A stretch of 64,000 nt of DNA, from NCBI GenBank assembly GCA_904394705.1, contig CAJFNJ010000004.1, forward strand, positions 1-64,000, in the 5' to 3' direction. Made by a program: the position numbers and the translations under genes. Positions 1-7,237 of this stretch are shown in pieces; position 1 is the first letter of the stretch; each line of letters starts with the position of its first letter. Below the pieces are notes generated by a model. The model was not told the DNA's origin. It saw only the letters and a list, made by a program, of their open reading frames with translations, and did no database searches. This DNA is from Avimicrobium caecorum. GTDB taxonomy: Bacteria > Bacillota > Clostridia > Oscillospirales > Ruminococcaceae.

Positions 1-10
1 CCAAAAATAA

Positions 11-86
11 GCGGGTTTAGCTCATCTGGTAGAGCGCCACCTTGCCAAGGTGGAGGTAGCGAGTTCGAGCCTCGTAACCCGCTCCA
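11..86 (+). tRNA. tRNA-Gly (GCC anticodon)
   Basis: The cloverleaf can be drawn directly: a 7-bp acceptor stem (GCGGGTT with AACCCGC), an anticodon arm CCACC/GGTGG with loop TTGCCAA giving anticodon GCC, and a T-arm containing GTTCGAGCC. The discriminator base is T at 83 and the CCA end is encoded (84-86). It delivers glycine to GGC/GGU codons. Its promoter lies beyond the left edge of the window. Confidence 0.96.
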
Positions 87-90
87 TACA

Positions 91-128
91 AAAATCCCTT
101 TGTTACATCGCAAAGGGATTTTTTATTT
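91..128 (+). terminator. intrinsic terminator after tRNA-Gly
   Basis: AAATCCCTTTG (92-102) pairs with CAAAGGGATTT (111-121) around an 8-nt loop and is followed by a T-rich run. It ends the tRNA transcript just before the lrgA ribosome binding site. Confidence 0.88.
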
Positions 129-145
129 TGTCAGGGGGAATTCCT

Positions 146-517
146 ATGAAGCTGTTCAAACAATTAACCATCGTATTCCTCATCTGCATGGCGGGTGAAG
201 TGGTAGCGGCCTATCTGCCCTTCCCGTTTCCGGCTGCTGTGGCTGCGCTGCTGATCATGCTGGGACTGTTCATCTCCGGTGTGCTCAAGCCCCAGAGTGT
301 CCAGGATGTGGCGGAATGCCTGCTCGCAAACATGGCGTTCCTGTTTGTGCCGTCCGGTGTGGCAATCCTGGATGAGTATGCCTCCATCCAGGGCAGTGTG
401 GTACAGCTGCTGATCATTATGGTTGTATCGCTGATTATCACCTTCACCGTCACTGCCTATACCGTCACCGGCGTCATCAAGCTCATGGAGCGTGGAAAGA
501 AGGAGGAACGCGCATGA
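146..517 (+). CDS. lrgA: LrgA/CidA family holin-like protein
   Basis: Encodes a 123-residue, very hydrophobic protein with about four membrane segments (roughly residues 5-25, 28-48, 60-80 and 90-115) and a short basic C-terminus, the size and pattern of LrgA/CidA. The family acts as holin/antiholin-like membrane proteins that influence murein hydrolase export, autolysis and, in some bacteria, pyruvate or metabolite transport. ATG 146 is chosen because AGGGGGAA (133-140) lies just upstream; an in-frame extension back to 50 would run through the tRNA and terminator. The stop overlaps the lrgB start as ATGA, so the two are translationally coupled. No LytSR-type regulator is adjacent. LrgA versus CidA cannot be told from sequence alone. 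Confidence 0.86.
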   Translation: MKLFKQLTIVFLICMAGEVVAAYLPFPFPAAVAALLIMLGLFISGVLKPQSVQDVAECLLANMAFLFVPSGVAILDEYASIQGSVVQLLIIMVVSLIITFTVTAYTVTGVIKLMERGKKEERA

Positions 518-1200
518 TCAACATTATCCTGCAGAGCGCCCTGTTCGGCCTCACCCTGACCTTCGGCGTCTATCTTCTCATGTCGGCGCTCAACCGGCGC
601 ACCGGTTCGCCGCTCCTCAACCCTGTGCTGCTCACCATCATTGCCATTGTGGCAGTGCTGCTGGTGTTCGATATTCCCCTCCAGGACTATCTGAACGGCG
701 CCAACATCATCACCATGATGCTTACACCCACCACTGCGCTGCTGGCTTATTCCATCTATAAGCAGCTCCCCCTGCTGAAGAAATACTTCCTGCCCATCGT
801 TCTGGGCTGCCTGGCAGGATCTGCCGCCTCCATGACCAGTGTCTATCTGCTCTGCCGCCTGATGGGGCTCAGCGATACCCTGACCTATACCATGATCCCC
901 AAGTCGGTCACCACTCCCATCGCCATGGAACTGAGTGCCCAGCTGGGCGGTATCCCGTCGGTGACTGTGGCTGTGGTCGTGCTCACCGGTATCTTTGGCA
1001 ATATCCTGGCTCCGATCCTCATCAAGGTACTGCGCATCAAGAACCGCATTGCTGCCGGTGTGGGCATCGGCTGCTGCAGCCATGCGGGCGGCACCTCCAA
1101 GGCCATGGAGATCGGCGATGTGGAAGGCGCCATGAGCGGTGTATCCATCGGCATTGCCGGTATCATCACCGTTGTGCTGGCAATGTTCGTACCCCACTGA
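514..1200 (+). CDS. lrgB: LrgB/CidB family membrane protein
   Basis: Encodes 228 residues with about seven or eight membrane segments and the glycine-rich cytoplasmic stretch typical of LrgB/CidB, including the MIPKSVTTPIAMELS region near residues 128-142 and the GIGCCSHAGGTSKAME segment near 182-197. LrgB works with LrgA in control of lysis or export of small metabolites. It overlaps lrgA by four bases (ATGA) and is followed by a strong terminator, so lrgAB is a two-gene unit. Assignment to the family is firm; the physiological role here is inferred. Confidence 0.9.
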   Translation: MINIILQSALFGLTLTFGVYLLMSALNRRTGSPLLNPVLLTIIAIVAVLLVFDIPLQDYLNGANIITMMLTPTTALLAYSIYKQLPLLKKYFLPIVLGCLAGSAASMTSVYLLCRLMGLSDTLTYTMIPKSVTTPIAMELSAQLGGIPSVTVAVVVLTGIFGNILAPILIKVLRIKNRIAAGVGIGCCSHAGGTSKAMEIGDVEGAMSGVSIGIAGIITVVLAMFVPH

Positions 1201-1221
1201 TCCCCATAACCGCATTCAGTC

Positions 1222-1264
1222 AAAAACCCCCGGGTTCCCTGTTGGGAATTCCGGGGGTTTTGTT
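1222..1264. terminator. bidirectional terminator between lrgB and the Smr gene
   Basis: AAAACCCCCGG pairs with CCGGGGGTTTT across a short loop, with T runs on one strand and A runs on the other. It can end lrgAB from the left and the convergent Smr-protein transcript from the right. Confidence 0.85.
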
Positions 1265-1604
1265 ATTTCCGCAGAAGGACGATGGTAATGCCGCGGTTGC
1301 CCCGGGCATAATCCGGGTCCCGGGTCAGCTCCCAGTTTTTCGTGAGAGCCTGCCGGCAGAGCTCCGAGAAGGGTCCGAATTCCTCCCCGGGGATAAATCC
1401 GAGGATCTGTCCCTCCTCCTGGAGCTGCAGGAGGATAGTCCGGGTGTCCCGCCGGATGCTGCCGCCCACACCATGGGAGCCATAGCCGTGGATCAGCTTG
1501 ACCTCCTGGTGACCGGAGGCCCGGGCATTTTCCAGTCCGCTGAGCAGCAGTCTGCGGGCAGTCAGGCGGTCAGGGCGTCCCTGTTCCAGATTGAGTACAC
1601 GCAT
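1263..1604 (-). CDS. Smr-domain protein (MutS2 C-terminal-like)
   Basis: A 113-residue protein with one Smr fold. The central motif LIHGYGSHGVGG (residues 38-49) is the loop that in Smr domains reads HGxG(S/T)G and is tied to nicking or RNA/DNA cleavage. Free-standing Smr proteins of this size occur widely; fused versions sit at the end of MutS2. The gene lies 9 bases downstream of the large membrane-protein gene on the same strand and shares its transcript, ending at the bidirectional hairpin. The substrate is unknown, and the extra histidine and glycine inside the motif differ a little from the common form. Confidence 0.75.
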   Translation of the reverse strand: MRVLNLEQGRPDRLTARRLLLSGLENARASGHQEVKLIHGYGSHGVGGSIRRDTRTILLQLQEEGQILGFIPGEEFGPFSELCRQALTKNWELTRDPDYARGNRGITIVLLRK

Positions 1605-1613
1605 GGGGTCGCC

Positions 1614-3104
1614 TCACAGTGCCGCAAAGGCTGCGAAAATGCCCAGGAGCAGCCCGGACACCGCAGATGGAATCCAGACAGTGCCGAGGATCAGCCGCAG
1701 CAGACGGGCCAGCAGCAGATCCACAGCCAGGGCGCCGATGAGCAGGATCACGGTGTAGAAGCCGGTGAATCCGAAGGCGGGGATTGCCAGGAAGGCCAGA
1801 CCCGCATAGGGCAGGAAGGGCAGCAGTTCCAGGCAGAGCCGCAGGGGAAGCGGGAATTTGCACTGATCCAGCAGCATGGCATCGTAGAGCCATCCGGCGG
1901 TGCCCAGGGCGGCGGCGATGCCGCAGAGCAGGAAGGCCGGGAGTCTGTCCAGGGAAAAGCGCAGGGTATAGAGGCCGCTGAAGTGGAGCATCAGGGAGAT
2001 GAGCAGCACAGCGGCAAAGGAGCCCAGCCCGGTGAGGACACGCCGGAGGTTGGGGTTGGCGGCGGAGAAGGAGAGGGAGCCGGTGACACCGGGCATTTTC
2101 CCCAGGCGGATCAGCAGCAGGGAGAAAAGCCCCAGACAGCCGAAGTAGCCGCAGAACAGAGCGGGGATAGGTGCCAGACCGGGCAGCGGGATAAAGAGGA
2201 AGATCAGGGCGGGGATCAGCAGCAGAGCCAGAGCAGGCAGACAGCTCAGCGCCTTGAGCACGGAATACCGCACCGGAGAGGTCACCTGGAGGGCGAGCAG
2301 GGAATAGCCCACATCCAGCATCTCCTCCGAAAGCAGCCGATCAAGCATCACCAGCAGGAGCAGCAGTCCGCCGATTCCCAGCGCCCAGCTTGCAAGGCGC
2401 AGCAGACTGCCGGCACCGGGATCGCCCATCCGGACGCCGGCGGAGTCCTCATACCAGTCAGATACCGCCTGAAGGGTGTCGTCTGAGAAGGTCTGGTAGG
2501 CGTCCAGGGAAGCGGATATCACCCGCAGCCGGTAGTTCCCGCTCTGGGAGGTGTAGGAGAGGCCATTGGGGGCAATCTTCTCCCCGGACAGACGGTTGTA
2601 GATCTCAGCCAGGCGCTGGGAGGTGGGAGCCTGATCGCTGGAGGTACCCAGCAGCATCACCGGCGACTGGATGGAGAGCCCTTCCGGGTCATAGTCGCCG
2701 GAGGGGGAGAGGATCACCGTGCTGGCAATGGAATCGGAGCTGTCCAGCAGACCCAGGGCGTTTTCCCAGCTCTTGCCGTAGGTGAACAGCAGGGTCGCTG
2801 ACTCCGAACGGTCCGCGAACTTCCGCACCGGCTCGAGGTCATCGGTCTGGCGCAGGATATGGGAGGTGCCGCCGCTCTTGCGGGTCATGCGCACCAGCGG
2901 ATCGAGCCGGTTCAGCGGCACTGATTTATCTGCCAGGATCACCAGGGTGTAGTCGCTGCCGCCATCGCAGGTGAGCACCGGGGTTTCGGTGCCGGGAAGG
3001 ACACCGGATTTCAGCGGCGGCCGCAGGAAGATCCCCAGTCCCACCGAAACAGCCAGACAGGCCCCAGCCAGAAGCAGCAGGGCATTACGAACGGTTTTTT
3101 GCAT
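1614..3104 (-). CDS. unknown multi-pass membrane protein with an extracytoplasmic alpha/beta-hydrolase-like domain
   Basis: Encodes 496 residues. An N-terminal membrane anchor (about residues 6-26) is followed by roughly 200 hydrophilic residues and then eight to ten membrane segments up to the C-terminus. The soluble part has the rhythm of an alpha/beta hydrolase: a strand and turn reading FTYGKSWENAL where the nucleophile elbow would be, then TVILSP, PVMLLGTSSD and a late ASLDAYQTF segment. The elbow lacks the usual second glycine, so activity is doubtful. ATG 3104 is chosen because GGGAG lies about 10 bases upstream; a longer frame from 3182 lacks a site. I do not recognise a named family. 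Likely membrane or envelope located, cotranscribed with the downstream Smr gene. Confidence 0.55.
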   Translation of the reverse strand: MQKTVRNALLLLAGACLAVSVGLGIFLRPPLKSGVLPGTETPVLTCDGGSDYTLVILADKSVPLNRLDPLVRMTRKSGGTSHILRQTDDLEPVRKFADRSESATLLFTYGKSWENALGLLDSSDSIASTVILSPSGDYDPEGLSIQSPVMLLGTSSDQAPTSQRLAEIYNRLSGEKIAPNGLSYTSQSGNYRLRVISASLDAYQTFSDDTLQAVSDWYEDSAGVRMGDPGAGSLLRLASWALGIGGLLLLLVMLDRLLSEEMLDVGYSLLALQVTSPVRYSVLKALSCLPALALLLIPALIFLFIPLPGLAPIPALFCGYFGCLGLFSLLLIRLGKMPGVTGSLSFSAANPNLRRVLTGLGSFAAVLLISLMLHFSGLYTLRFSLDRLPAFLLCGIAAALGTAGWLYDAMLLDQCKFPLPLRLCLELLPFLPYAGLAFLAIPAFGFTGFYTVILLIGALAVDLLLARLLRLILGTVWIPSAVSGLLLGIFAAFAAL

Positions 3105-3253
3105 AGAACATTCACTCCCGTGAACACATATTTTCTTGGAATTTTCCCACAGCGGGGACAGACGGTTCCGAATCCCTTTCACACTGCCGGGTCAGCCGGA
3201 CAGCGGCAAAGGGTGGCTGCTCCGAAGCACCGGAACAGGCCTCAAAAAACAGG

Positions 3254-3280
3254 TATAATAACGGTTCTGTGGTTATTATA
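3254..3280. promoter_or_regulatory. inverted repeat with two opposed TATAAT boxes
   Basis: TATAATAAC (3254-3262) is repeated in inverse as GTTATTATA (3272-3280), a perfect 9-base arm with 9 bases between. Each arm carries a TATAAT on opposite strands, so it may hold divergent -10 elements or an operator. Neither has a good -35, so the role is uncertain. Confidence 0.4.
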
Positions 3281-3347
3281 TCACAAATCCCCGGATTTTC
3301 TGTTGCGGTAATATGAATAGCGGGGCGGCAGACGGGAAAAGTTTTGT

Positions 3348-3376
3348 TTGACAAGGGCTGAAACTGGCGATATGAT
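3348..3376 (+). promoter_or_regulatory. sigma-A promoter of coaX
   Basis: TTGACA (3348-3353), a 17-base spacer and TATGAT (3371-3376) form a near-perfect vegetative promoter about 60 bases upstream of the coaX start. Confidence 0.85.
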
Positions 3377-3438
3377 TTACCTGAGAATGCGCCGCATCCC
3401 TGGAGAGAGGCGAGCGGCAGCAAATGGAGGAACTGAAA

Positions 3439-4215
3439 ATGGTATTGACAGTTGATATTGGCAACACAAATATTGTATTGGGCGTATTTGACCAGGACGA
3501 GCTGGTCTTTACCGCCCGGGTATCCACCGACAAGAACCGCACTGCGGATGAGTATTCGGTGATGATCCATGGCATTTTTGAGATCAACGGGTTTGACCTG
3601 TCCCGGTTCGACGGCATTATCCTGTCGTCGGTGGTGCCGCAGCTCAACTCGGTGGTGGCCTATGCGCTGGGCCGGTTCACATCGGTGCGCATCCGCACTG
3701 TGGGCCCGGGACTCCGCACCGGCTTCCGCATCCTGGCAGACGATCCCACCGAGCTGGGATCGGATATGGTCTGCAATGTGGCAGGCGCCCTCAGTGAGTT
3801 CGAAGGCCCGCTGACCATCGTGGACTTCGGTACTGCCACAACCTTTACTGTGGTCAATGCCCAGTCGGATATCTGCGGCGTCATCATTGCGCCGGGCATG
3901 CGCATCTCGGCAGAGGCACTCACCGGCGGCACCGCCCAGCTTCCGCCCATCCCGCTGGATGGCGAGGTCAAGGTGTTCGGACGCAACACTGTGGAATGCA
4001 TGCGATCGGGCATTGTGGGCGGCACAGCGGCGATGGTGGACGGCATGCTGGCCCGGATCGAAGAGGAACTGGGTACACCGGTGAAGCTGATCGTTACCGG
4101 AGGAATTTCGGAACTGCTGGTACCGCAGATCCGCCACGAGCTGGTGCACCGTCCCAACCTGCTGGTACAGGGATTGTACAGCCTCTACAAGCGCAACACC
4201 CGTTCGGAACGGTAA
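3439..4215 (+). CDS. coaX: type III pantothenate kinase
   Basis: Phosphorylates pantothenate with ATP in the first committed step of coenzyme A synthesis; a cytoplasmic ASKHA-fold dimer. The 258 residues show the N-terminal phosphate loop DIGNTNIVLG (6-15), GPGLRTG, DFGTATTF near 128 and the APGM and KVFGRNTVE segments of the family. The family motif GADR reads GSDM here: the catalytic aspartate is kept but the arginine is replaced. ATG 3439 is chosen over 3424 because GGAGG ends eight bases before it, inside the longer frame. It is a single-gene unit with its own strong promoter and terminator. CoaX fits the chain from CoA to the acyl-carrier and fatty acid genes further along. Confidence 0.93.
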   Translation: MVLTVDIGNTNIVLGVFDQDELVFTARVSTDKNRTADEYSVMIHGIFEINGFDLSRFDGIILSSVVPQLNSVVAYALGRFTSVRIRTVGPGLRTGFRILADDPTELGSDMVCNVAGALSEFEGPLTIVDFGTATTFTVVNAQSDICGVIIAPGMRISAEALTGGTAQLPPIPLDGEVKVFGRNTVECMRSGIVGGTAAMVDGMLARIEEELGTPVKLIVTGGISELLVPQIRHELVHRPNLLVQGLYSLYKRNTRSER

Positions 4216-4241
4216 AAATAAATTCTTTTTGAAATTGTCTG

Positions 4242-4288
4242 AAGGCACATCCTGCAAGAACGAAGAGTTCCGGCAGGGTGTGCCTTTT
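4242..4288 (+). terminator. terminator of coaX
   Basis: AAGGCACATCCTGC pairs with GCAGGGTGTGCCTT over a 17-nt loop and is followed by TTTT. Confidence 0.8.
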
Positions 4289-4457
4289 CGCATCCTGTAC
4301 AAAACCAGGGGAGAAAATTCATGCGGAACGGCGGAAATGTATTTGATCTAAATACATTTGTGTGCAAATTTTGAACATGTCAAGTTGAAATAACTGGTTT
4401 CTGTTTGTGAATAACTGATAAATTCATCATTGTGACAAAGAAATTTCATATTTTCGC

Positions 4458-4486
4458 TTGCAAAAGTGCGGGAGATGAACTATAAT
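4458..4486 (+). promoter_or_regulatory. sigma-A promoter of the DUF5058 operon
   Basis: TTGCAA (4458-4463), a 17-base spacer and a perfect TATAAT (4481-4486), about 70 bases before the first gene. Confidence 0.85.
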
Positions 4487-4555
4487 CAATTTTAACATTT
4501 CGCCACAGTAAAAATTCAAAAATGCGGCGGAAATTTTTATAAGGAGATGAGTAAG

Positions 4556-5275
4556 ATGTCGCTAAGCGCAATCATGAACAGCACCACTCTGTACATAGCG
4601 GTAATCGTCGGCCTGCTGCTGATCTTCCTGCTCTGTGCAGTGATGCTCAAAATGGCCTGGGGCAGATGTATTGAGTTGGGTATTTCCCAGGAAAAGATTA
4701 AGGGTGTCATCAAGTCATCCGTCATCTTCTCGATTGTTCCGTCGCTTTCTATTGTGATCGGCCTGTTTTCTCTGGCTGCCGTTCTGGGTGTGCCGTGGCC
4801 CTGGTTCCGTCTGTCGGTTGTAGGTTCTGTCAGCTATGAGCTGATGGCTGCCGATATGGTGGCCACCGGTGCCGGCTATGAGTCCATCGGCGCTCTGGCA
4901 GCCGCCAACGATGCTTCGCAGGCGGGCGCGATCATGTTCGTAATGAGTATCGGCATCATGTTCGGTATCGTAACCTGTACCTTCTTCGGCAAGAAGATCC
5001 AGACCAGTATGACCAGCTTCCGTGAAAAGAACGGCGCCTGGGGTGCTCTGGCTACTGGATGCTTCACTCTGGCACTGATGGTTGTATTCCTGCCTGTACA
5101 GGTATTCAAGGGCCCCATCTATATGCTGACCCTTGCTGTATCCGCTCTGGTTACATATCTGCACGGCGTTATTATCAAGAAGACCGGCTGGACCTGGCTT
5201 TCCAACTTTGTGCTGGCGGATTCGCTGGTACTGGCAATGGTTGCTTCGGTATTCTTTGCCAATCTGCTTGCGTAA
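4556..5275 (+). CDS. DUF5058 family membrane protein
   Basis: Encodes 239 residues with about six membrane helices. The segment around residues 40-75 (GISQEKIKGVIKSS, then SIVPSLSIVIG) and the following PWPWFRLSVVGSVSYE block match what I recall of DUF5058, a Firmicutes family without known function. ATG 4556 is chosen because AAGGAG (4541-4546) is nine bases upstream, whereas an in-frame ATG at 4547 abuts the site. The downstream gene starts 15 bases after its stop and encodes another membrane protein of like size, so the two are probably subunits of one complex, perhaps a transporter. The function is inferred only from topology and pairing. Confidence 0.7.
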   Translation: MSLSAIMNSTTLYIAVIVGLLLIFLLCAVMLKMAWGRCIELGISQEKIKGVIKSSVIFSIVPSLSIVIGLFSLAAVLGVPWPWFRLSVVGSVSYELMAADMVATGAGYESIGALAAANDASQAGAIMFVMSIGIMFGIVTCTFFGKKIQTSMTSFREKNGAWGALATGCFTLALMVVFLPVQVFKGPIYMLTLAVSALVTYLHGVIIKKTGWTWLSNFVLADSLVLAMVASVFFANLLA

Positions 5276-5290
5276 GGGGGTAAGTTGACG

Positions 5291-6070
5291 ATGAAAGATA
5301 TGAAGTATTCGGATAAAATCCATCTGGTCGGACGGGCCGGCTCGGTTATGTCGCTCTGCATTATGCTGGGAATCCCCGCTCTGATCTGTGCGGTCTATGA
5401 TATCTGGCCCACCATTGGTGAAGTCGTATCCATCGGTTCCGGTCTGCTGGCAATCTTTGTGCCCACTGCCATTTCGGAAGTATTCAGCTATACTCCCATT
5501 CTTGGCTCGGCCTGCTATATTGCCTTCATCACCGGTAACGTTCTGAACCTCAAGCTCCCCTGCGCTGTTTCCGCAATGGAACTGGCAGATGTGGCCCAGG
5601 GTTCGGAGGAAGGTGACGCCATTTCCACCGTTGCCATCGCAGCTTCTTCCATGCTCACCATGGTGGTAATTGCACTGGGCGTTGTACTGCTGGTTCCCCT
5701 GCAGCCCATTCTGCAGCAGCCCGCTGTACAGACTGCCACCACCTATATGCTCCCGGCTCTGTTCGGCAGCATGTTCTTCGGTATGATCACCAGCAAGAGC
5801 GCCGGTGAGTACATCATCCATGGCAAGCTCAAGGCTGTGGTTCTGCCGCTGATCGTGATCGTTCTGGTAAACTTCTTCGTAACCCCCATCTCGGGCAAGG
5901 AAGGCTATGCTATGCTGGGTGCTATCCCGCTGACCATCCTGTGCGCTTATGTTCTGTACAAGAAGGGCGCCATCAAGGTGGAGCTTGCCAAGAAGAAGGA
6001 AGTACAACCTGTGGCTCCCACTGCTGATGGAGATATGATCCACGGCGATGATGTCCAGGAAGACCTGTAA
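5291..6070 (+). CDS. membrane protein, partner of the DUF5058 protein
   Basis: Encodes 259 residues with about seven hydrophobic helices and a charged tail (KKKEVQPVAPTADGD). The middle contains SEVFSYTPILGSACYIAFITGN, which has the helix-break and small-residue pattern of a transport core, and an acidic loop GSEEGD near residue 108. ATG 5291 is preferred over an in-frame TTG at 5285 because AAGGGGG lies 10 bases upstream. It is cotranscribed with the DUF5058 gene and ends at a strong terminator. I do not recognise a named family. The two together look like a two-component permease of unknown substrate; that is inference. Confidence 0.55.
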   Translation: MKDMKYSDKIHLVGRAGSVMSLCIMLGIPALICAVYDIWPTIGEVVSIGSGLLAIFVPTAISEVFSYTPILGSACYIAFITGNVLNLKLPCAVSAMELADVAQGSEEGDAISTVAIAASSMLTMVVIALGVVLLVPLQPILQQPAVQTATTYMLPALFGSMFFGMITSKSAGEYIIHGKLKAVVLPLIVIVLVNFFVTPISGKEGYAMLGAIPLTILCAYVLYKKGAIKVELAKKKEVQPVAPTADGDMIHGDDVQEDL

Positions 6071-6092
6071 TCCCCAAATCCCATACCTTTTG

Positions 6093-6129
6093 AAAAAAAC
6101 AGCACCGGAATATTCCGGTGCTGTTTTTT
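6093..6129. terminator. bidirectional terminator after the DUF5058 operon
   Basis: A 13-bp stem, AACAGCACCGGAA with TTCCGGTGCTGTT, nearly loopless around TA, has A runs on the left and T runs on the right. It serves both the DUF5058 operon and the convergent glycosyltransferase gene. Confidence 0.88.
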
Positions 6130-6987
6130 CTATATGGTCATGTGGGTCATGGAGGGAAGTTCCTGGGAATCGGGCTGGCGGGCGGCCTGCACCGCGCAGT
6201 ATTTGTACAGGGCTACAAACCGGCCCCGGGCTCCTGGCTTCCAGGGTTTGAGCCGTCCGCAGAAGTGCAGAATGGCGGTGTGCTGCATCACCCAGTCCAT
6301 ATCCTTTTCCCCGGCACTGAGCAGACGATAGGCGTCATACTGGCGGGCATCGTAGTTGTAGAGGGTGTCATCCAGCGGAAGAATCCGGGAGCCATACAGG
6401 GCGTTGAGAATATCCTGGTCCGGGAGGATCAGCTCGTTGGCATGTTCCCGGGTCCAGGCGAAGATTTCAGCGGGGTCCAGTTTCCGGCGCTGGGCTGCCA
6501 GATCCATCACCAGCACGCCGGAATTGAAGTACCCGGCGTCGTCATCGCTGTGCAGGCGCACCCGGTTGACCGGCGCCGAGATCTGTGCCAGGCCGGAATG
6601 AATGGCTGCCGCGAACAGATTCCTCTCAAGGGGGAGATCCAGCAGCGGGGAAACGGGGTTGAGGATCAGAATATCCGGGTCAAGGTAGAGCACCTTGTCC
6701 ACCGAATCCGGCAGGATGCGGCTGGCAAGCAGACGGTAGTACATGGCCTTGGTATAGTGGCGGAACACCGGAGCGTCCGCAAAGAGCTCCTCACCGGCCT
6801 CACAGGGGCAGAAGTCCCAGCCGAAGCCATCGCAGTAGGAGCGGACAGTTTCCAGCGCATCGGGGCGCATGCGGGAATGGATCAGCCAGAGGGTGACAGG
6901 GGTATCCGGTTCTGCCTGGTGCAGGGACCAGAGCATAGTGCGGAGCGGGTTGAGGTAGTTTTCATCCAATGTGACGAGGATATTCAT
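6130..6987 (-). CDS. family 8 glycosyltransferase
   Basis: Encodes 285 residues with the GT8 retaining transferase (GT-A) plan. Visible are the nucleotide-sugar strand MNILVTLDENY at the start, the metal-binding DPD at 103-105 within YLDPDILILNP, FNSG at 154-157, LPDQD at 188-192, and the closing LHFCGRLKPW near 240-249, which in the family reads HxxGxxKPW. Such enzymes move galactose or glucose from UDP-sugars to lipopolysaccharide, lipoteichoic acid or glycogenin-like acceptors. ATG 6987 is chosen because AAGGAG sits about 11 bases upstream. It stands alone with its own promoter. The acceptor is not predictable; a wall or capsule glycan is likely. Confidence 0.85.
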   Translation of the reverse strand: MNILVTLDENYLNPLRTMLWSLHQAEPDTPVTLWLIHSRMRPDALETVRSYCDGFGWDFCPCEAGEELFADAPVFRHYTKAMYYRLLASRILPDSVDKVLYLDPDILILNPVSPLLDLPLERNLFAAAIHSGLAQISAPVNRVRLHSDDDAGYFNSGVLVMDLAAQRRKLDPAEIFAWTREHANELILPDQDILNALYGSRILPLDDTLYNYDARQYDAYRLLSAGEKDMDWVMQHTAILHFCGRLKPWKPGARGRFVALYKYCAVQAARQPDSQELPSMTHMTI

Positions 6988-7030
6988 AAAACGGGATTCT
7001 CCTTTATTTTGGAAATAACTGCTATGCAGC

Positions 7031-7059
7031 ATTTTAAGGCAGAAAAGGGGAGCCTTCAA
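7031..7059 (-). promoter_or_regulatory. promoter of the GT8 gene, flanked by direct repeats
   Basis: On the minus strand, TTGAAG, a 17-base spacer and TAAAAT. On the plus strand GCAGCATTTT occurs twice (7026-7035 and 7060-7069), one copy over the -10 and one just upstream of the -35, so a regulator may bind both. Confidence 0.6.
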
Positions 7060-7184
7060 GCAGCATTTTGGAAATGTTCTTTTAAGAGTTTCGGCGATTT
7101 ATGAATAGTTTTTGAATTCCCGGGGAAGTTATGCAGAATCCCTGCGGCGGAAAAAGGCGGTGAGCGGCTGTTTTTGGGCAAAAT

Positions 7185-7214
7185 AAATATCCCCCGGCAG
7201 CAGCCAGGGGATAC
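7185..7214 (-). terminator. probable terminator of the DegV-TlpA operon
   Basis: On the minus strand ATCCCCTGG..CCGGGGGAT forms a hairpin followed by ATTTATTTTG, about 25 bases beyond the stop of the thioredoxin-like gene. The T tract is interrupted. Confidence 0.55.
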
Positions 7215-7237
7215 CGATACTTATTTAATATAGGGGA

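Larger units (their letters stand above)
3105..3438. other. divergent intergenic region between the membrane-protein gene and coaX
   Basis: About 330 bases without a gene. The left half is GC-rich leader of the minus-strand gene; the right half is AT-rich and holds the TATAATAAC inverted repeat and the coaX promoter listed separately. I see no small RNA or convincing small frame. Confidence 0.6.
4216..4555. other. AT-rich intergenic region upstream of the DUF5058 operon
   Basis: About 340 bases. It contains the coaX terminator, then a long AT-rich stretch (4320-4480) with no coding frame, and ends with the promoter and AAGGAG site of the next operon. The AT-rich block could hold upstream promoter or regulator sites, but I cannot identify one. 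Confidence 0.6.

Noticed and set aside
11..145. Integration site of a mobile element at tRNA-Gly
   Set aside because: The tRNA is intact and followed by a terminator and lrgAB; there is no integrase, direct repeat of the tRNA end or phage gene nearby.
1242..2486. A 414-codon plus-strand open frame rich in Gln, Glu and Gly
   Set aside because: It starts in a terminator and runs antisense to the Smr and membrane-protein genes; low-complexity composition is typical of reverse-strand frames in GC-rich DNA.
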